From an uncultured Tropicimonas sp. (GTDB lineage Bacteria; Pseudomonadota; Alphaproteobacteria; Rhodobacterales; Rhodobacteraceae): a DNA stretch of 64,000 bases. Of the stretch, positions 17,222 through 25,020 are shown piece after piece; positions within the stretch are counted from its first letter, which is position 1; every line of letters begins with the position of its first letter. The position numbers and the translations under genes are program-made. The stretch is taken from assembly GCA_947497945.1 (NCBI GenBank), contig CANMIP010000020.1, positions 1-64,000 of the forward strand. Direction: 5' to 3'. The notes beneath the pieces were generated by a model. That model saw only the letters and a list, made by a program, of their open reading frames with translations. It made no database searches and was not told where the DNA came from.

Positions 17222-17783
17222 GGAGAGCAAGGATAGACGTCGTCTCGGGCGGGAAGACTGGGTTCAGGGCGCCCTTGAGATTCTGTTCGAAAAAGGCACC
17301 AGCGGCATCAAGGTTGTCGTTCTGGCCAAGCGGCTTGGCGTGACCAGCGGAAGCTTCTACTGGCATTTCAAGAAGGTGCAGGATCTTCTGGATGCGGTTC
17401 TTGAATACTGGGAGCACGAACAGACCGATCACATCATTCGAGATGCACGGGCCTTCGATGGAGATCCGAAGGAACGGATATACCTGCTCATGCAGCAGGT
17501 GATCGATGAGGGTGCCGCGGAACCGGATCATGCGATCGCCGTCTGGGCAAAATCCGAACCATCCGTCCAGGAGGTTTACCACCGAACGCTGCAGCGCCGC
17601 TATGAATTCGCGGCCTGGATGTTTCGGGAAGCGGGTTTCCCGGAACACGAGGCCCGCCACCGGGGCCGCATCATGGTGGCTTACCTGATGGGAGAATCCG
17701 CCTCGGGCCTGAAGGCCGACGAGACATGGGAACAGGTTCTCAGACACCATTGGGAAGTTCTCGTTGCCGGCTCGACCCAATGA
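17220..17783 (+). CDS. TetR family transcriptional regulator
   Basis: 187 residues from ATG 17220, chosen because GAGG lies 5 bases upstream; the GTG at 17187 would add 11 residues lying across operator sequence. The N-terminal HTH is clear: GALEILFEKGTSGIKVVVLAKRLG, then VTSGSFYWHFKKVQDLLDAVL, the canonical TetR recognition helix region (about residues 10-57). The ligand domain follows (YLLMQQVIDEG, WAKSEPSVQEVYHRT). Two matching palindromes upstream and the divergent secreted hydrolase suggest it represses itself and that hydrolase, released by a small ligand. Confidence 0.9.
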   Translation: MESKDRRRLGREDWVQGALEILFEKGTSGIKVVVLAKRLGVTSGSFYWHFKKVQDLLDAVLEYWEHEQTDHIIRDARAFDGDPKERIYLLMQQVIDEGAAEPDHAIAVWAKSEPSVQEVYHRTLQRRYEFAAWMFREAGFPEHEARHRGRIMVAYLMGESASGLKADETWEQVLRHHWEVLVAGSTQ

Positions 17784-18319
17784 CGTAGCACGCCAGTTTC
17801 GAAACCGAGAGGCATCATGCCGGCGTTGAGCGCGGTGAGACAGCAATTGAAGGGGATCTCACGGATGTTGGGACTGAGTGCTCTTTATTCATCCATCGAT
17901 CTCACAATCTGCGCACCAAAGACGACGAAATGCATTTGTTTGGACCTACCAAGTCAAACCTGAAGTGAGCGTCAAGTCTCTTCAATAGCGATCCTCTCGA
18001 CTGTTCAACAGCGCTCTGAAAAAGAAAAAATCACGGTAGGTGAGGGCCGCTTTGGCACGCCGCAATGCGGCGAACCCAGTCCTTCGAGAATTACCGCTTC
18101 GGGCCGTTCACGTCGTTGCCGATGCGCCCCATTGGGGGAGCGATCAGTACTCATCGAAGTCCGCTTCGATTCGTCTTGACCCGATTTGGTCGGTCAAAGC
18201 ACCGAGCATCCTGCCATCCTTTGGCCTGTAGGCATGTGGGCTCCCGAAATGGCCAACGACGGCACATGGGCCCATCTTGGGCAGCGATTCCGCTGTTCCA
18301 CATAGTGGACTTGTCAAAC

Positions 18320-18338
18320 GTTGATGTGGCGTTGATGT
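18320..18338 (+). repeat. Direct repeat left of the tRNA fragment
   Basis: GTTGATGTGGCGTTGATGT, itself an internal tandem of GTTGATG. A close relative occurs at 18593-18610 in the same orientation on the other side of the tRNA-fMet fragment. Such repeats flanking a crossover core resemble arm-type sites for a tyrosine recombinase. Confidence 0.5.
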
Positions 18339-18405
18339 AAAATGCGACATCAAAAACTTGATCGGCCGAGGCCGACTTCAAGTCTTTGATATCGTGTAGG
18401 ATTTC

Positions 18406-18452
18406 TGGTTGCGGGGGTAGGATTTGAACCTACGACCTTCAGGTTATGAGCC
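18406..18452 (-). pseudogene. 3' fragment of tRNA-fMet (CAU), probable attachment-site scar
   Basis: Read on the minus strand this is the 3' part of an initiator tRNA: anticodon loop CTCATAA, the variable region, a GGTTCAAATCC T-loop and the CCCCCGCA acceptor end followed by ACCA. Homology stops abruptly at 18452 in the anticodon stem, so the 5' half (D arm and 5' acceptor strand) is missing. Fragments like this are made when an integrative element recombines into a tRNA gene and duplicates its 3' end. The intact tRNA and the other junction must be elsewhere. Confidence 0.75.
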
Positions 18453-18592
18453 GATAATCCAGCGGTTCCAATAAGTTAGGTAGTTCAATGACTTATGCGG
18501 TAACCCTTTGAATTTGCAAATTTCCTATCTCGGCGCCGGGTGACGTTGGGCGGCTTTCAGGCGCAAACAACGGCAAAATACGGCGTATGTCG

Positions 18593-18610
18593 GTTGAGGT
18601 GGCGTTGAGT
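18593..18610 (+). repeat. Direct repeat right of the tRNA fragment
   Basis: GTTGAGGTGGCGTTGAGT, differing from 18320-18338 by two T-to-G changes, at equivalent positions in each half. It has the same orientation and lies about 140 bases beyond the tRNA fragment. Confidence 0.5.
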
Positions 18611-18876
18611 TGCTGCTGGAGAGATGGTCACCAGCCCAATCGGTTTGTCCGCGGGCGCGCGCCAAGTAGTCGTCAAAGCTGCCACTCACCTTTTGCTTAG
18701 CTGGTGGCTGGATCAAACCCGAGGAGCACCGCGAGAAGCGGGCACAATCGGCAGCCGCAAAATCCCAGAAGCAGTCTTGAACGGCCCAAACCAGACCCTC
18801 GAACCGACATCCTGATGCTGCAGTGAAGTACGCCGAAGCGGACATCGTTGGGGCCCTGTAAAAGCTGTAGTTCGAC

Positions 18877-20028
18877 CTAATCGAACACAACACGTATGGG
18901 AGTCTGCCCAAGGATCTCGTCAAGTTGCGTGCCTGGTGTGTGCCCGTATCCTGGATCATTTGCCAAGCCCTGCCCGATCAGTTGGACGACTTCGGGAGAC
19001 CCCGCGTACTTGGAGTGACTTCCGGAAGCGGAATCGCCGATCTCGGATAGGTCGATCGCCGTCACGCCGAGCCTGGAAAGAAACTCTTCATCGCTTGCTC
19101 CAACGCGGGGCACGCCTCCGGCGAGGCGACGCGACACCCTGAGAGCGGCGTCGTCGCGTGACAGCAGCACATAGAAACGCGTCCGGTCATGGCCAATCTG
19201 GGCCATCTGCGTTTGGAAGAGGTCGATATCGATGTCGGGCGATGCGAGGATGACCGCCTTCAGGCGGCCAGTGCTGCCCAACCCTCCACTCTGCGCCTGA
19301 TCGAGGATAGCCTCCATTGTCAGGAAGGTTCCCATGGAATGGGCAAAGATATCAAAGCCGTTTGAATTGGTGCGAGTGAGTAGTCGCCCCGCCTCTATGA
19401 GCTTCGGTCTGGCCACCAGGGCGCTGTTCAGGTCATAGACGTAGCGGGTCGTCTTGCCCGCCGACGCCCAGGTGAAGAGCACTGGCACGCCCGTGAACCC
19501 GGTATCCTCGACGAACTGGCCAACCCTGAGCAATGCGTCGCTGGCCGTGTTGTTGAAACCATGGACGAAGAACAGGATGTCGCGATCCTTTGGCGGACGT
19601 TTGGCGAGTTCCCGATTGATTGAGGCGATGAAGGCGCTGTCGCTTGCGTAGATCGATGGCTCGACGATCGCGAACTCCTTGCGCGGGTCCGGCGGAAGTC
19701 TGCGAGGTCTCTTGAGTTCGCCGGTCTTGTGGGTCGGTGGAATAGACACATCGACGGAAGCCAGCCCAAGCTCCGGCGCACGACGGCTTGAATACAGGGC
19801 TCCGACCACCTCAGACGCCTGTCGGGTCGTGGCGATGAAGACCTTGTGTTTCCGCACATCTGGCACGGAGGCAACCGGTGTGTCGGGATTGTCGATCCCG
19901 ATGAGTTCCGGCGGTGGACTGCACGATGCCAATAGCGAAATGGCCACCACGGCCACTCCTCTCGACAGCGCTCTGCATAGGCGCGGTCTCCGGTCGCGCA
20001 AAGAAGGGAACAAACTGAAGCGTGCCAT
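18877..20028 (-). CDS. Alpha/beta hydrolase lipoprotein, DUF900-like
   Basis: 383 residues. The N-terminus carries a hydrophobic signal ending in a lipobox (ISLLASC, Cys about 36), so the protein is probably anchored in the outer or inner membrane. The alpha/beta-hydrolase core shows FFVHGFNN (oxyanion region, about residue 153), FTWASAGKTTRY and the nucleophile elbow AHSMGT (Ser about 219), with LASPDIDIDLF and a late SGSHSKYAG histidine. These are features of the DUF900 esterase family; the substrate is unknown. It is the last gene of the minus-strand operon with an OprB-like porin, beginning 11 bases after the porin stop. Confidence 0.85.
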   Translation of the reverse strand: MARFSLFPSLRDRRPRLCRALSRGVAVVAISLLASCSPPPELIGIDNPDTPVASVPDVRKHKVFIATTRQASEVVGALYSSRRAPELGLASVDVSIPPTHKTGELKRPRRLPPDPRKEFAIVEPSIYASDSAFIASINRELAKRPPKDRDILFFVHGFNNTASDALLRVGQFVEDTGFTGVPVLFTWASAGKTTRYVYDLNSALVARPKLIEAGRLLTRTNSNGFDIFAHSMGTFLTMEAILDQAQSGGLGSTGRLKAVILASPDIDIDLFQTQMAQIGHDRTRFYVLLSRDDAALRVSRRLAGGVPRVGASDEEFLSRLGVTAIDLSEIGDSASGSHSKYAGSPEVVQLIGQGLANDPGYGHTPGTQLDEILGQTPIRVVFD

Positions 20029-20039
20029 AGAAGCCAGTT

Positions 20040-21233
20040 TCAGAAAACGATCCGGGCGCGCAAGCCAAGAATGGTCAGATCGTCAGATGTCGGATCGAGC
20101 AGCGGGTTCGCGATATATTGGATCGAGGGGGTAATCTGGAAATCGGGCGAGATGTTGAACCGGTAGAAGGCTTCCGTCGTGAACTGCGTTTCATCGAACC
20201 CTTTTGCTTCGGCCCAGTTGAGGCCGATCCCGGCGAGATCCGTGTTGCGGCGATACCAGCCGAGGCCGGTGGACAGGGATCGCTCGTAGAGCGCCGCAGT
20301 GCCCTCCGATTGTCCAGCCCGGATGAATGGCATCCACGTATTGTCGATGAACCATGCGGCCGAGAACGCGACACCCTTGTCCTCGGCGCGGCTGCCATCT
20401 TCTGCTTCGTCCGACTGCCAGAATGTCAGGTGGATATTGTCGAAATAGATCCGGTCGCCACCGCTGGTGTAACCGATCTCGATCGACTTGAAGGTTTCCC
20501 CGGTCTCGAAAACGTCCAAGTCCGGTTCGCTCGGATCGCCGTTCGCATCGGCAATCGATCCGACCACGTAGAAGTTCTCGCCGAACTTGGCACCTGCCGC
20601 TACGCCAAGGCCCTGGTTCGGTGCGTTGATCGTCGGGTTGGTGTTGAAAGCGAGGTTCTGGAAGGCGGTGTAGGGGCTGACCAGGCCATAAACATCGAGG
20701 AAATCCGTAACATCGATCTGGCCGACCTGGATGGCCCATCGGCCCTCTGGATCGCGCTGCGTCCAGAACAGGTTCGTCAGGATTGTTCCGCTGTCGTTGA
20801 AAGCGGTGCCGGTGATCGACAGTGCCCCGGAATCGAAACCGAAGAATTGCGGGGCCACTTTGCCGTAGGCCTGCCGGTTCTCGATCTTGAAGGTCAACGA
20901 GCCGTTCTCCGTTGCCTGCCAGGTCCCGTAGAAACGTAGCAAACCGCCCCCCGCATCGCCCTGGCCGAGGTCACTGTCGCTCCACTGCCCGAGCGCAAGG
21001 TAGTCGAGATTGAACCGAAGGCCCTTTTCGGCCAGCCGATCTTTCCAGTCGAAGTAGCCGGGCATGACATTGCGGGGGAACTCGGTGCGCGGCTGCGGAT
21101 CGGTCAATCCATCGCCCAGGGTCAGATCCGCTTCCACAGACGACGGACCGGACAGACCCTGCTGCGCAACAACCGCGCAAGGGAGGAGAGACAGCGACAA
21201 CAGGGTGACTGCCGCACGGATCAATAGTGACAT
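20040..21233 (-). CDS. OprB-like carbohydrate-selective porin
   Basis: 397 residues from MSLLIRAAVTLL, preceded by GGGG at a 6-base spacing; starts a few codons upstream (TTG/ATG near 21245) are possible. A signal peptide ends at VVAQ. The mature protein is an outer-membrane beta barrel of OprB type: PGYFDWKDRLAEKGLRFNLDYLALGQW, alternating hydrophobic strands (GSLTFKIENRQAYG), the ETQFTTEAFYRFNISPDFQITPSIQYI region, and a terminal aromatic residue (ARIVF) used by the BAM assembly machine. It would admit small sugars or other solutes. The gene is downstream of and nearly contiguous with the DUF3299 gene. Confidence 0.85.
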   Translation of the reverse strand: MSLLIRAAVTLLSLSLLPCAVVAQQGLSGPSSVEADLTLGDGLTDPQPRTEFPRNVMPGYFDWKDRLAEKGLRFNLDYLALGQWSDSDLGQGDAGGGLLRFYGTWQATENGSLTFKIENRQAYGKVAPQFFGFDSGALSITGTAFNDSGTILTNLFWTQRDPEGRWAIQVGQIDVTDFLDVYGLVSPYTAFQNLAFNTNPTINAPNQGLGVAAGAKFGENFYVVGSIADANGDPSEPDLDVFETGETFKSIEIGYTSGGDRIYFDNIHLTFWQSDEAEDGSRAEDKGVAFSAAWFIDNTWMPFIRAGQSEGTAALYERSLSTGLGWYRRNTDLAGIGLNWAEAKGFDETQFTTEAFYRFNISPDFQITPSIQYIANPLLDPTSDDLTILGLRARIVF

Positions 21234-21244
21234 TTGATACCCCA

Positions 21245-22006
21245 TCAATCAGCGTTGGCGCGGCTTGCCTGAACGCTGGCGCGAAGTTGCTCCACCCATT
21301 CGGAGTTTGCTCCCATGGCGTTGGCGTCTGGCCGGAAGTCTTCGACCGCAGCCGCTTCCAGTTGCCAGGTTGCCTTCATCGGCACGTCTCCATCCACCAC
21401 CTGAAAGACCTTTTCGGTCGGATCGATCTGCATCCGTCCCGTTACGCTCACAGGCTGGTGCATGTATTCCGGAGCCCAGTCTTCTTCCAGCCGGATCCGG
21501 ACCAGTTGATTGGGCGGTGGCGGCGGCATGTGGCTGCACAATCCGGGCAGTTCCACGAGATAGAACACCGACGCTCCGTCTTCCTCGGACGGGGCCGGTA
21601 TCGCGAACCCGGAGAGGGTGATCTCCTGGCCATCAAAAGCCGTGTTGCCCAACGTGGCCGCCGCCTCACGGCGCTCGGCAACAACCCAGCGTTGCGAGAT
21701 CAACCAGTCCGCGTCGACCCCCTGTTTTTCAAGGCTGGCCAAACTGGTCTCCAGCCGTACCGCGTCATCTCCTTCGATCGTCCCGGTCTGTTCCTGCATC
21801 GCTCGTAGCCGGGCGACCTCGACCACGTCTCCGAGTGTTTCCTGGCCGAGGTCCCGATACGGGTCCTCAAACTCCTGGCTCGCAGGATCCGGAAGGTCCT
21901 GCCATTCGACCGGCATGGCAGAGTCGGCAGCAACAGGGATGGAAAGCCCGGCAACCATCAGAAACGCTGAGGTCGATCGGATGATTGGGTGAAGGCGGTT
22001 CGACAT
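21245..22006 (-). CDS. DUF3299 periplasmic protein
   Basis: 253 residues from MSNRLHPIIRS; the longer ORF start at 22066 adds a non-conserved arginine-rich extension. A signal peptide ends near SIPVAADS. The hallmark of DUF3299 is present: a GFAIPAPS segment, then LVELPGLCSHMPPPPPNQLVRIRL (the Cys-x-His-x-Pro-rich motif) and VTGRMQID. The Cys/His motif suggests metal or haem binding. A coiled-coil-like stretch (LGQETLGDVVEVARLRAMQEQ) lies ahead of the domain. The molecular function of the family is not established. It sits between an amidohydrolase and an OprB-like porin in one operon. Confidence 0.8.
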   Translation of the reverse strand: MSNRLHPIIRSTSAFLMVAGLSIPVAADSAMPVEWQDLPDPASQEFEDPYRDLGQETLGDVVEVARLRAMQEQTGTIEGDDAVRLETSLASLEKQGVDADWLISQRWVVAERREAAATLGNTAFDGQEITLSGFAIPAPSEEDGASVFYLVELPGLCSHMPPPPPNQLVRIRLEEDWAPEYMHQPVSVTGRMQIDPTEKVFQVVDGDVPMKATWQLEAAAVEDFRPDANAMGANSEWVEQLRASVQASRANAD

Positions 22007-22066
22007 CAGTGGTTCCCGTCCGGAAAAAAGGCGGGGCGGTCCGAGGGAGAACCGCCCCGCAGGCAA

Positions 22067-23446
22067 TCAGTTCAGCGTGTTCTTGTAGATTTCGCCGTCC
22101 TTCATGATTAACCGGATCGTCTCCGGGCTCTCGGGTCGCGGTTCCGCATCGAACCATTTGTCGCCAGTGCCCACGACCGAGAAATCCTCCAGCGGATTGC
22201 CGTCGATCAGCAGGATGTCGGCATAGGCGCCTTCCTCGATCACACCGAGCTTGCCCTCGGGGTAGGGGTTCGTGAAATCACCGCTGAGTGCCATGATCTC
22301 GCCGCCCGTCGAGGTCAGAGTTACCATCGACGCGTAGGGGCCGAAGAAATGGTCGTTCAGGTGCTTTTCATAGGCGATCTGGATGTTACAGGCTTCGACG
22401 GAACCCACGCAATCGGTCTGGAAGCCACGCGGCGCCGGGCATTCCTTCATGCTGGGAATGTAGGCTTCAAAGGTCGCCGAGGCTGATTTGGCTTTTCTCA
22501 GACTGTTCGGGCTGTTCTTCACCGACGGTACGTCCAAAAGGCCCGGATCAAATGCTGTGATGTTCGTCGTGATGTAGGCACCCTTTTCTTTCATCAGAGC
22601 CGAAATCTCGCAATCGAAGTGGAATCCGTGTTCGATGGATTTCACCCCGGCATTCAGGGCATTGATGATCGCTTCCTTTCGATAGGAATGCGCCATGACA
22701 TAGGTGCCATATTCGCTGGCAACCTGAACGGCGGCCTCGATCTCTTCCTTGGAACCTGCGAGCAACTGCCACGGATCGAAGGCCGAAATCACACCACCCG
22801 ACTGCATGAACTTCAGCTGTGTCGCGCCCATGCGCAGGTTGTTGCGGCCGTAAAGGTAGATGTCATCGACGCCGCTGACCTGCTGCGCCATGTTCAGATT
22901 GCCGAAATTGGTCTGTCCGCCGGGAGGAGAGGTGAAGGCTGCGAAATCGGCATGGCCACCCCGCGTCCCGAGGAATGCTCCCGACGGGTAGAAACGCGGG
23001 CCCGGGATCTGGCCTGCGTCGATGGCGCGCCGCAGCCCGCCGCCAGCACCACCGGCGTCACGCACTGTCGTAAAGCCCTGCATCAGGTACATCTCGGCCA
23101 TCCGCGTGCCGTGGATGGCAAAATCCTCCCAGGTCGAGTTGGTTTCCATAGCTGCGATCGACGGCCCCATGAGCATCAGGTGCGCGTGAGCCTCGATAAA
23201 GCCCGGTGTCAACGTCCGTCCGCCGCCGTCGATCACCTCAGCGTTCGGCGCTTCGATCGCCTCCGTCGAAACCGTCTTGATCTTGTTGCCCTCGACCAGA
23301 ACCGAGGCGTTTTCGATTCGGGCCTCGTTCACACCGTCAAACACGTGCACGTTGGTAAAGAGCGTCTGTTTCGGCGCCTCGTCCTGTGCGAATGCTGATG
23401 TGGCCAGAAGTAGGGCGCTGACCACGCCGATTGAATTGAACTTCAT
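22067..23446 (-). CDS. Secreted metal-dependent amidohydrolase
   Basis: 459 residues with a signal peptide (MKFNSIGVVSALLLATSAFAQ). The amidohydrolase-superfamily features are: TLTPGFIEAHAHLML (HxH metal pair, about residue 87), DAGGAGGGLRRAIDAG, AHSYRKEAI (His), SIEHGFHFD (His) and the C-terminal NPYPEGKLGVIEEGAYADILLIDGNPL cap of the composite beta-sandwich. This is the imidazolonepropionase-like/Xaa-Pro dipeptidase-like subgroup, acting on C-N bonds of dipeptides or cyclic amides in the periplasm; the substrate is unknown. It is first in a four-gene operon and divergent from an AraC-type regulator. Confidence 0.88.
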   Translation of the reverse strand: MKFNSIGVVSALLLATSAFAQDEAPKQTLFTNVHVFDGVNEARIENASVLVEGNKIKTVSTEAIEAPNAEVIDGGGRTLTPGFIEAHAHLMLMGPSIAAMETNSTWEDFAIHGTRMAEMYLMQGFTTVRDAGGAGGGLRRAIDAGQIPGPRFYPSGAFLGTRGGHADFAAFTSPPGGQTNFGNLNMAQQVSGVDDIYLYGRNNLRMGATQLKFMQSGGVISAFDPWQLLAGSKEEIEAAVQVASEYGTYVMAHSYRKEAIINALNAGVKSIEHGFHFDCEISALMKEKGAYITTNITAFDPGLLDVPSVKNSPNSLRKAKSASATFEAYIPSMKECPAPRGFQTDCVGSVEACNIQIAYEKHLNDHFFGPYASMVTLTSTGGEIMALSGDFTNPYPEGKLGVIEEGAYADILLIDGNPLEDFSVVGTGDKWFDAEPRPESPETIRLIMKDGEIYKNTLN

Positions 23447-23507
23447 TTGTCATTCCATGTTGCAAGACTACGGTCATCGATAAACGACTACTCCAACCAG
23501 TCCATAT

Positions 23508-23546
23508 CATGTTTGGCGCCAAGATGACGATTCCCGCGCAAACATG
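23508..23546. promoter_or_regulatory. Inverted repeat between amidohydrolase and AraC genes
   Basis: Arms CATGTTTG (23508-23515) and CAAACATG (23539-23546) are perfect inverted copies 23 bases apart, with a TTGGCGCCAA palindrome inside. It lies in the divergent intergenic region and is a candidate regulator binding site. Confidence 0.4.
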
Positions 23547-23619
23547 ACCTACCCCACTGTCCCCAACTGAAAATGGTGACTACACTTTCCTTATCGATCA
23601 AATGCAGGGATTTCGGGCT

Positions 23620-24621
23620 ATGAGCGCTCCATTGATTCAGGTCTCGACGCTGGCACCATTTGTTGGCGCCTTGGAGCAGGTTGGGCTGTCGTCAGTTGCT
23701 CTGGGACGAAAAGTCGGGCTCACTCCCGAGATACTTGGCGATCCGGAGTCTCTCGCCCCGTCTCAGTCAATCTATCGTTTTGCTGAATTTGCTGCCGAGG
23801 AAGTGGGGGATCCTTTTCTCGGCGTGAGACTAGGTTTGGATCCGCAGATCATGAGCTGGTCGGTTGTGTCGGATGCGCTTTCGAGTTCCCAAACGATGAT
23901 CGAGTTCTTTGCGTGCTTCTTGCTCAACGCAGGGAAGTTCACAACGGACGTGGATTTCCGCCTCGTACTCGGAACGCAGATTTCAGTTTTTGAACGGGAT
24001 CGTGGATTCAAGCCGCGCGAACGACCGTCCCAGATCGATGCGTTCGGGGTCGGCCTGTTTGTAAACCTGTTCAGATCGGTTCTTGAGGAAAATTTCAGAG
24101 CATCGGACCTATTGTTCAAGGTCTGCGACCCCGAGGCCGCGAAAGCCCCTGAAATCGGGAAATGTGGTCTTGCCAAGGGCGATACCCGGTTGTTGTCAAT
24201 GTCTTTCCCATCCGAGTGGCTTGTGCGTCCAATTAGACGCAAGAAGGGTCGACCGGCCCAAGTCAAGACAACCAAGCCACCGTCGGAGGCATTGATCACC
24301 TCCATCAGTTCCAACATCCGGGCCAATATCTCCGACCCGACGTTTGGCGTGCCGATGCTTGTCGAACAGATGGGCTTCAACCGGCGCGACGTGCAGAAGT
24401 ACCTGCGCGACCGTGGCTCCGGACTAGCGGAGATGATCGAAGAGGAACGGAAGAAACTGGCGGGCGAACTGTTGGAGCAGCGTGAAGCTTCACTGCAAGA
24501 GATCGCAGGCGCACTTGGCTATACGGATGTCTCCAACTTCTCCCGTGCCTTTCGGCGCTGGACCGGTATGGCTCCCTCCTTCTGGCGCGAAAGAAAAGAA
24601 TCAAGAAAGAAGACCAGTTGA
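23620..24621 (+). CDS. AraC family transcriptional regulator
   Basis: 333 residues from ATG 23620 (an ATG at 23602 would add six residues; neither has a strong ribosome binding site). The N-terminal ~190 residues match the arabinose-binding-like domain of OruR/ArgR-type regulators (VGLSSVALGRKVGLTPEILG, FAEFAAEEVGDPFLGVRLG). The C-terminal HTH_18 domain has MLVEQMGFNRRDVQKYLRDRG and the second helix pair LQEIAGALGYTDVSNFSRAFRRWTGMAPSFWR. It probably activates the divergent amidohydrolase-porin operon in response to its substrate; this link is inferred from gene order. Confidence 0.88.
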   Translation: MSAPLIQVSTLAPFVGALEQVGLSSVALGRKVGLTPEILGDPESLAPSQSIYRFAEFAAEEVGDPFLGVRLGLDPQIMSWSVVSDALSSSQTMIEFFACFLLNAGKFTTDVDFRLVLGTQISVFERDRGFKPRERPSQIDAFGVGLFVNLFRSVLEENFRASDLLFKVCDPEAAKAPEIGKCGLAKGDTRLLSMSFPSEWLVRPIRRKKGRPAQVKTTKPPSEALITSISSNIRANISDPTFGVPMLVEQMGFNRRDVQKYLRDRGSGLAEMIEEERKKLAGELLEQREASLQEIAGALGYTDVSNFSRAFRRWTGMAPSFWRERKESRKKTS

Positions 24622-24724
24622 GAAACTGCCCGTCACACTTCGTTTCGTGGACGAGGTGTTGTTACTCGAACTTCCGCTTCGAAAAATTAGATACCTAAGG
24701 TTTGCGTTTACGGAGAATGTCAGC

Positions 24725-24745
24725 AACCCGCCCTTCCTGCGGGTT
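24725..24745 (+). terminator. Rho-independent terminator after the AraC gene
   Basis: Stem AACCCGC / GCGGGTT with a 7-base loop (CCTTCCT), followed by TCTG. It lies about 100 bases after the AraC stop. The poor T-tract lowers certainty. Confidence 0.5.
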
Positions 24746-24897
24746 TCTGTGAACGCAGCCTTGAACGATCCACCAGACGAGATGAGCGAGAACGTTTCGT
24801 GTGGGCGGCGCTGGCTTGAGTTTCGATTGAATGTCCGCAATCGCGGCCCGAGCAAGCATTGATTGAGATCTGTGCTGGGCTGTGACCCTGTTTCTAT

Positions 24898-24953
24898 TGG
24901 GGTGGCGCGCCCTCGTTAACCCTCCGCCACCCTGCGCCACCCCGCCACCCCTT
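24898..24953. repeat. GGGGTGGC/GCCACCCC palindromic element, copy 1
   Basis: Begins GGGGTGGCG and ends CGCCACCCTGCGCCACCCC-GCCACCCCTT in the 24622-25020 gap. That gap otherwise holds only the AraC terminator and the integrase ribosome binding site. Two near-identical relatives occur at 27276-27338 and 27501-27560. It lies immediately upstream of the integrase, where attL and its arm sites are expected. Confidence 0.6.
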
Positions 24954-25020
24954 GCGGTCTGCTTCGCTTGCTATGGGCGCGAATCTACGCGTCATGTCAG
25001 GAGCGAAGGAGGCGAGTTGC

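Larger units (their letters stand above)
17784..18876. other. About 1.1 kb without a supported gene
   Basis: Between the TetR gene and the converging lipoprotein hydrolase gene. Short ORFs in all frames lack family features. The stretch contains a tRNA-fMet 3' fragment at 18406-18452 and two flanking direct repeats, and is best read as a degraded integration site. Confidence 0.6.

Noticed and set aside
18406-18452. An intact initiator tRNA gene
   Set aside because: The 5' half is absent and the sequence diverges abruptly in the anticodon stem; only the 3' portion can be matched.
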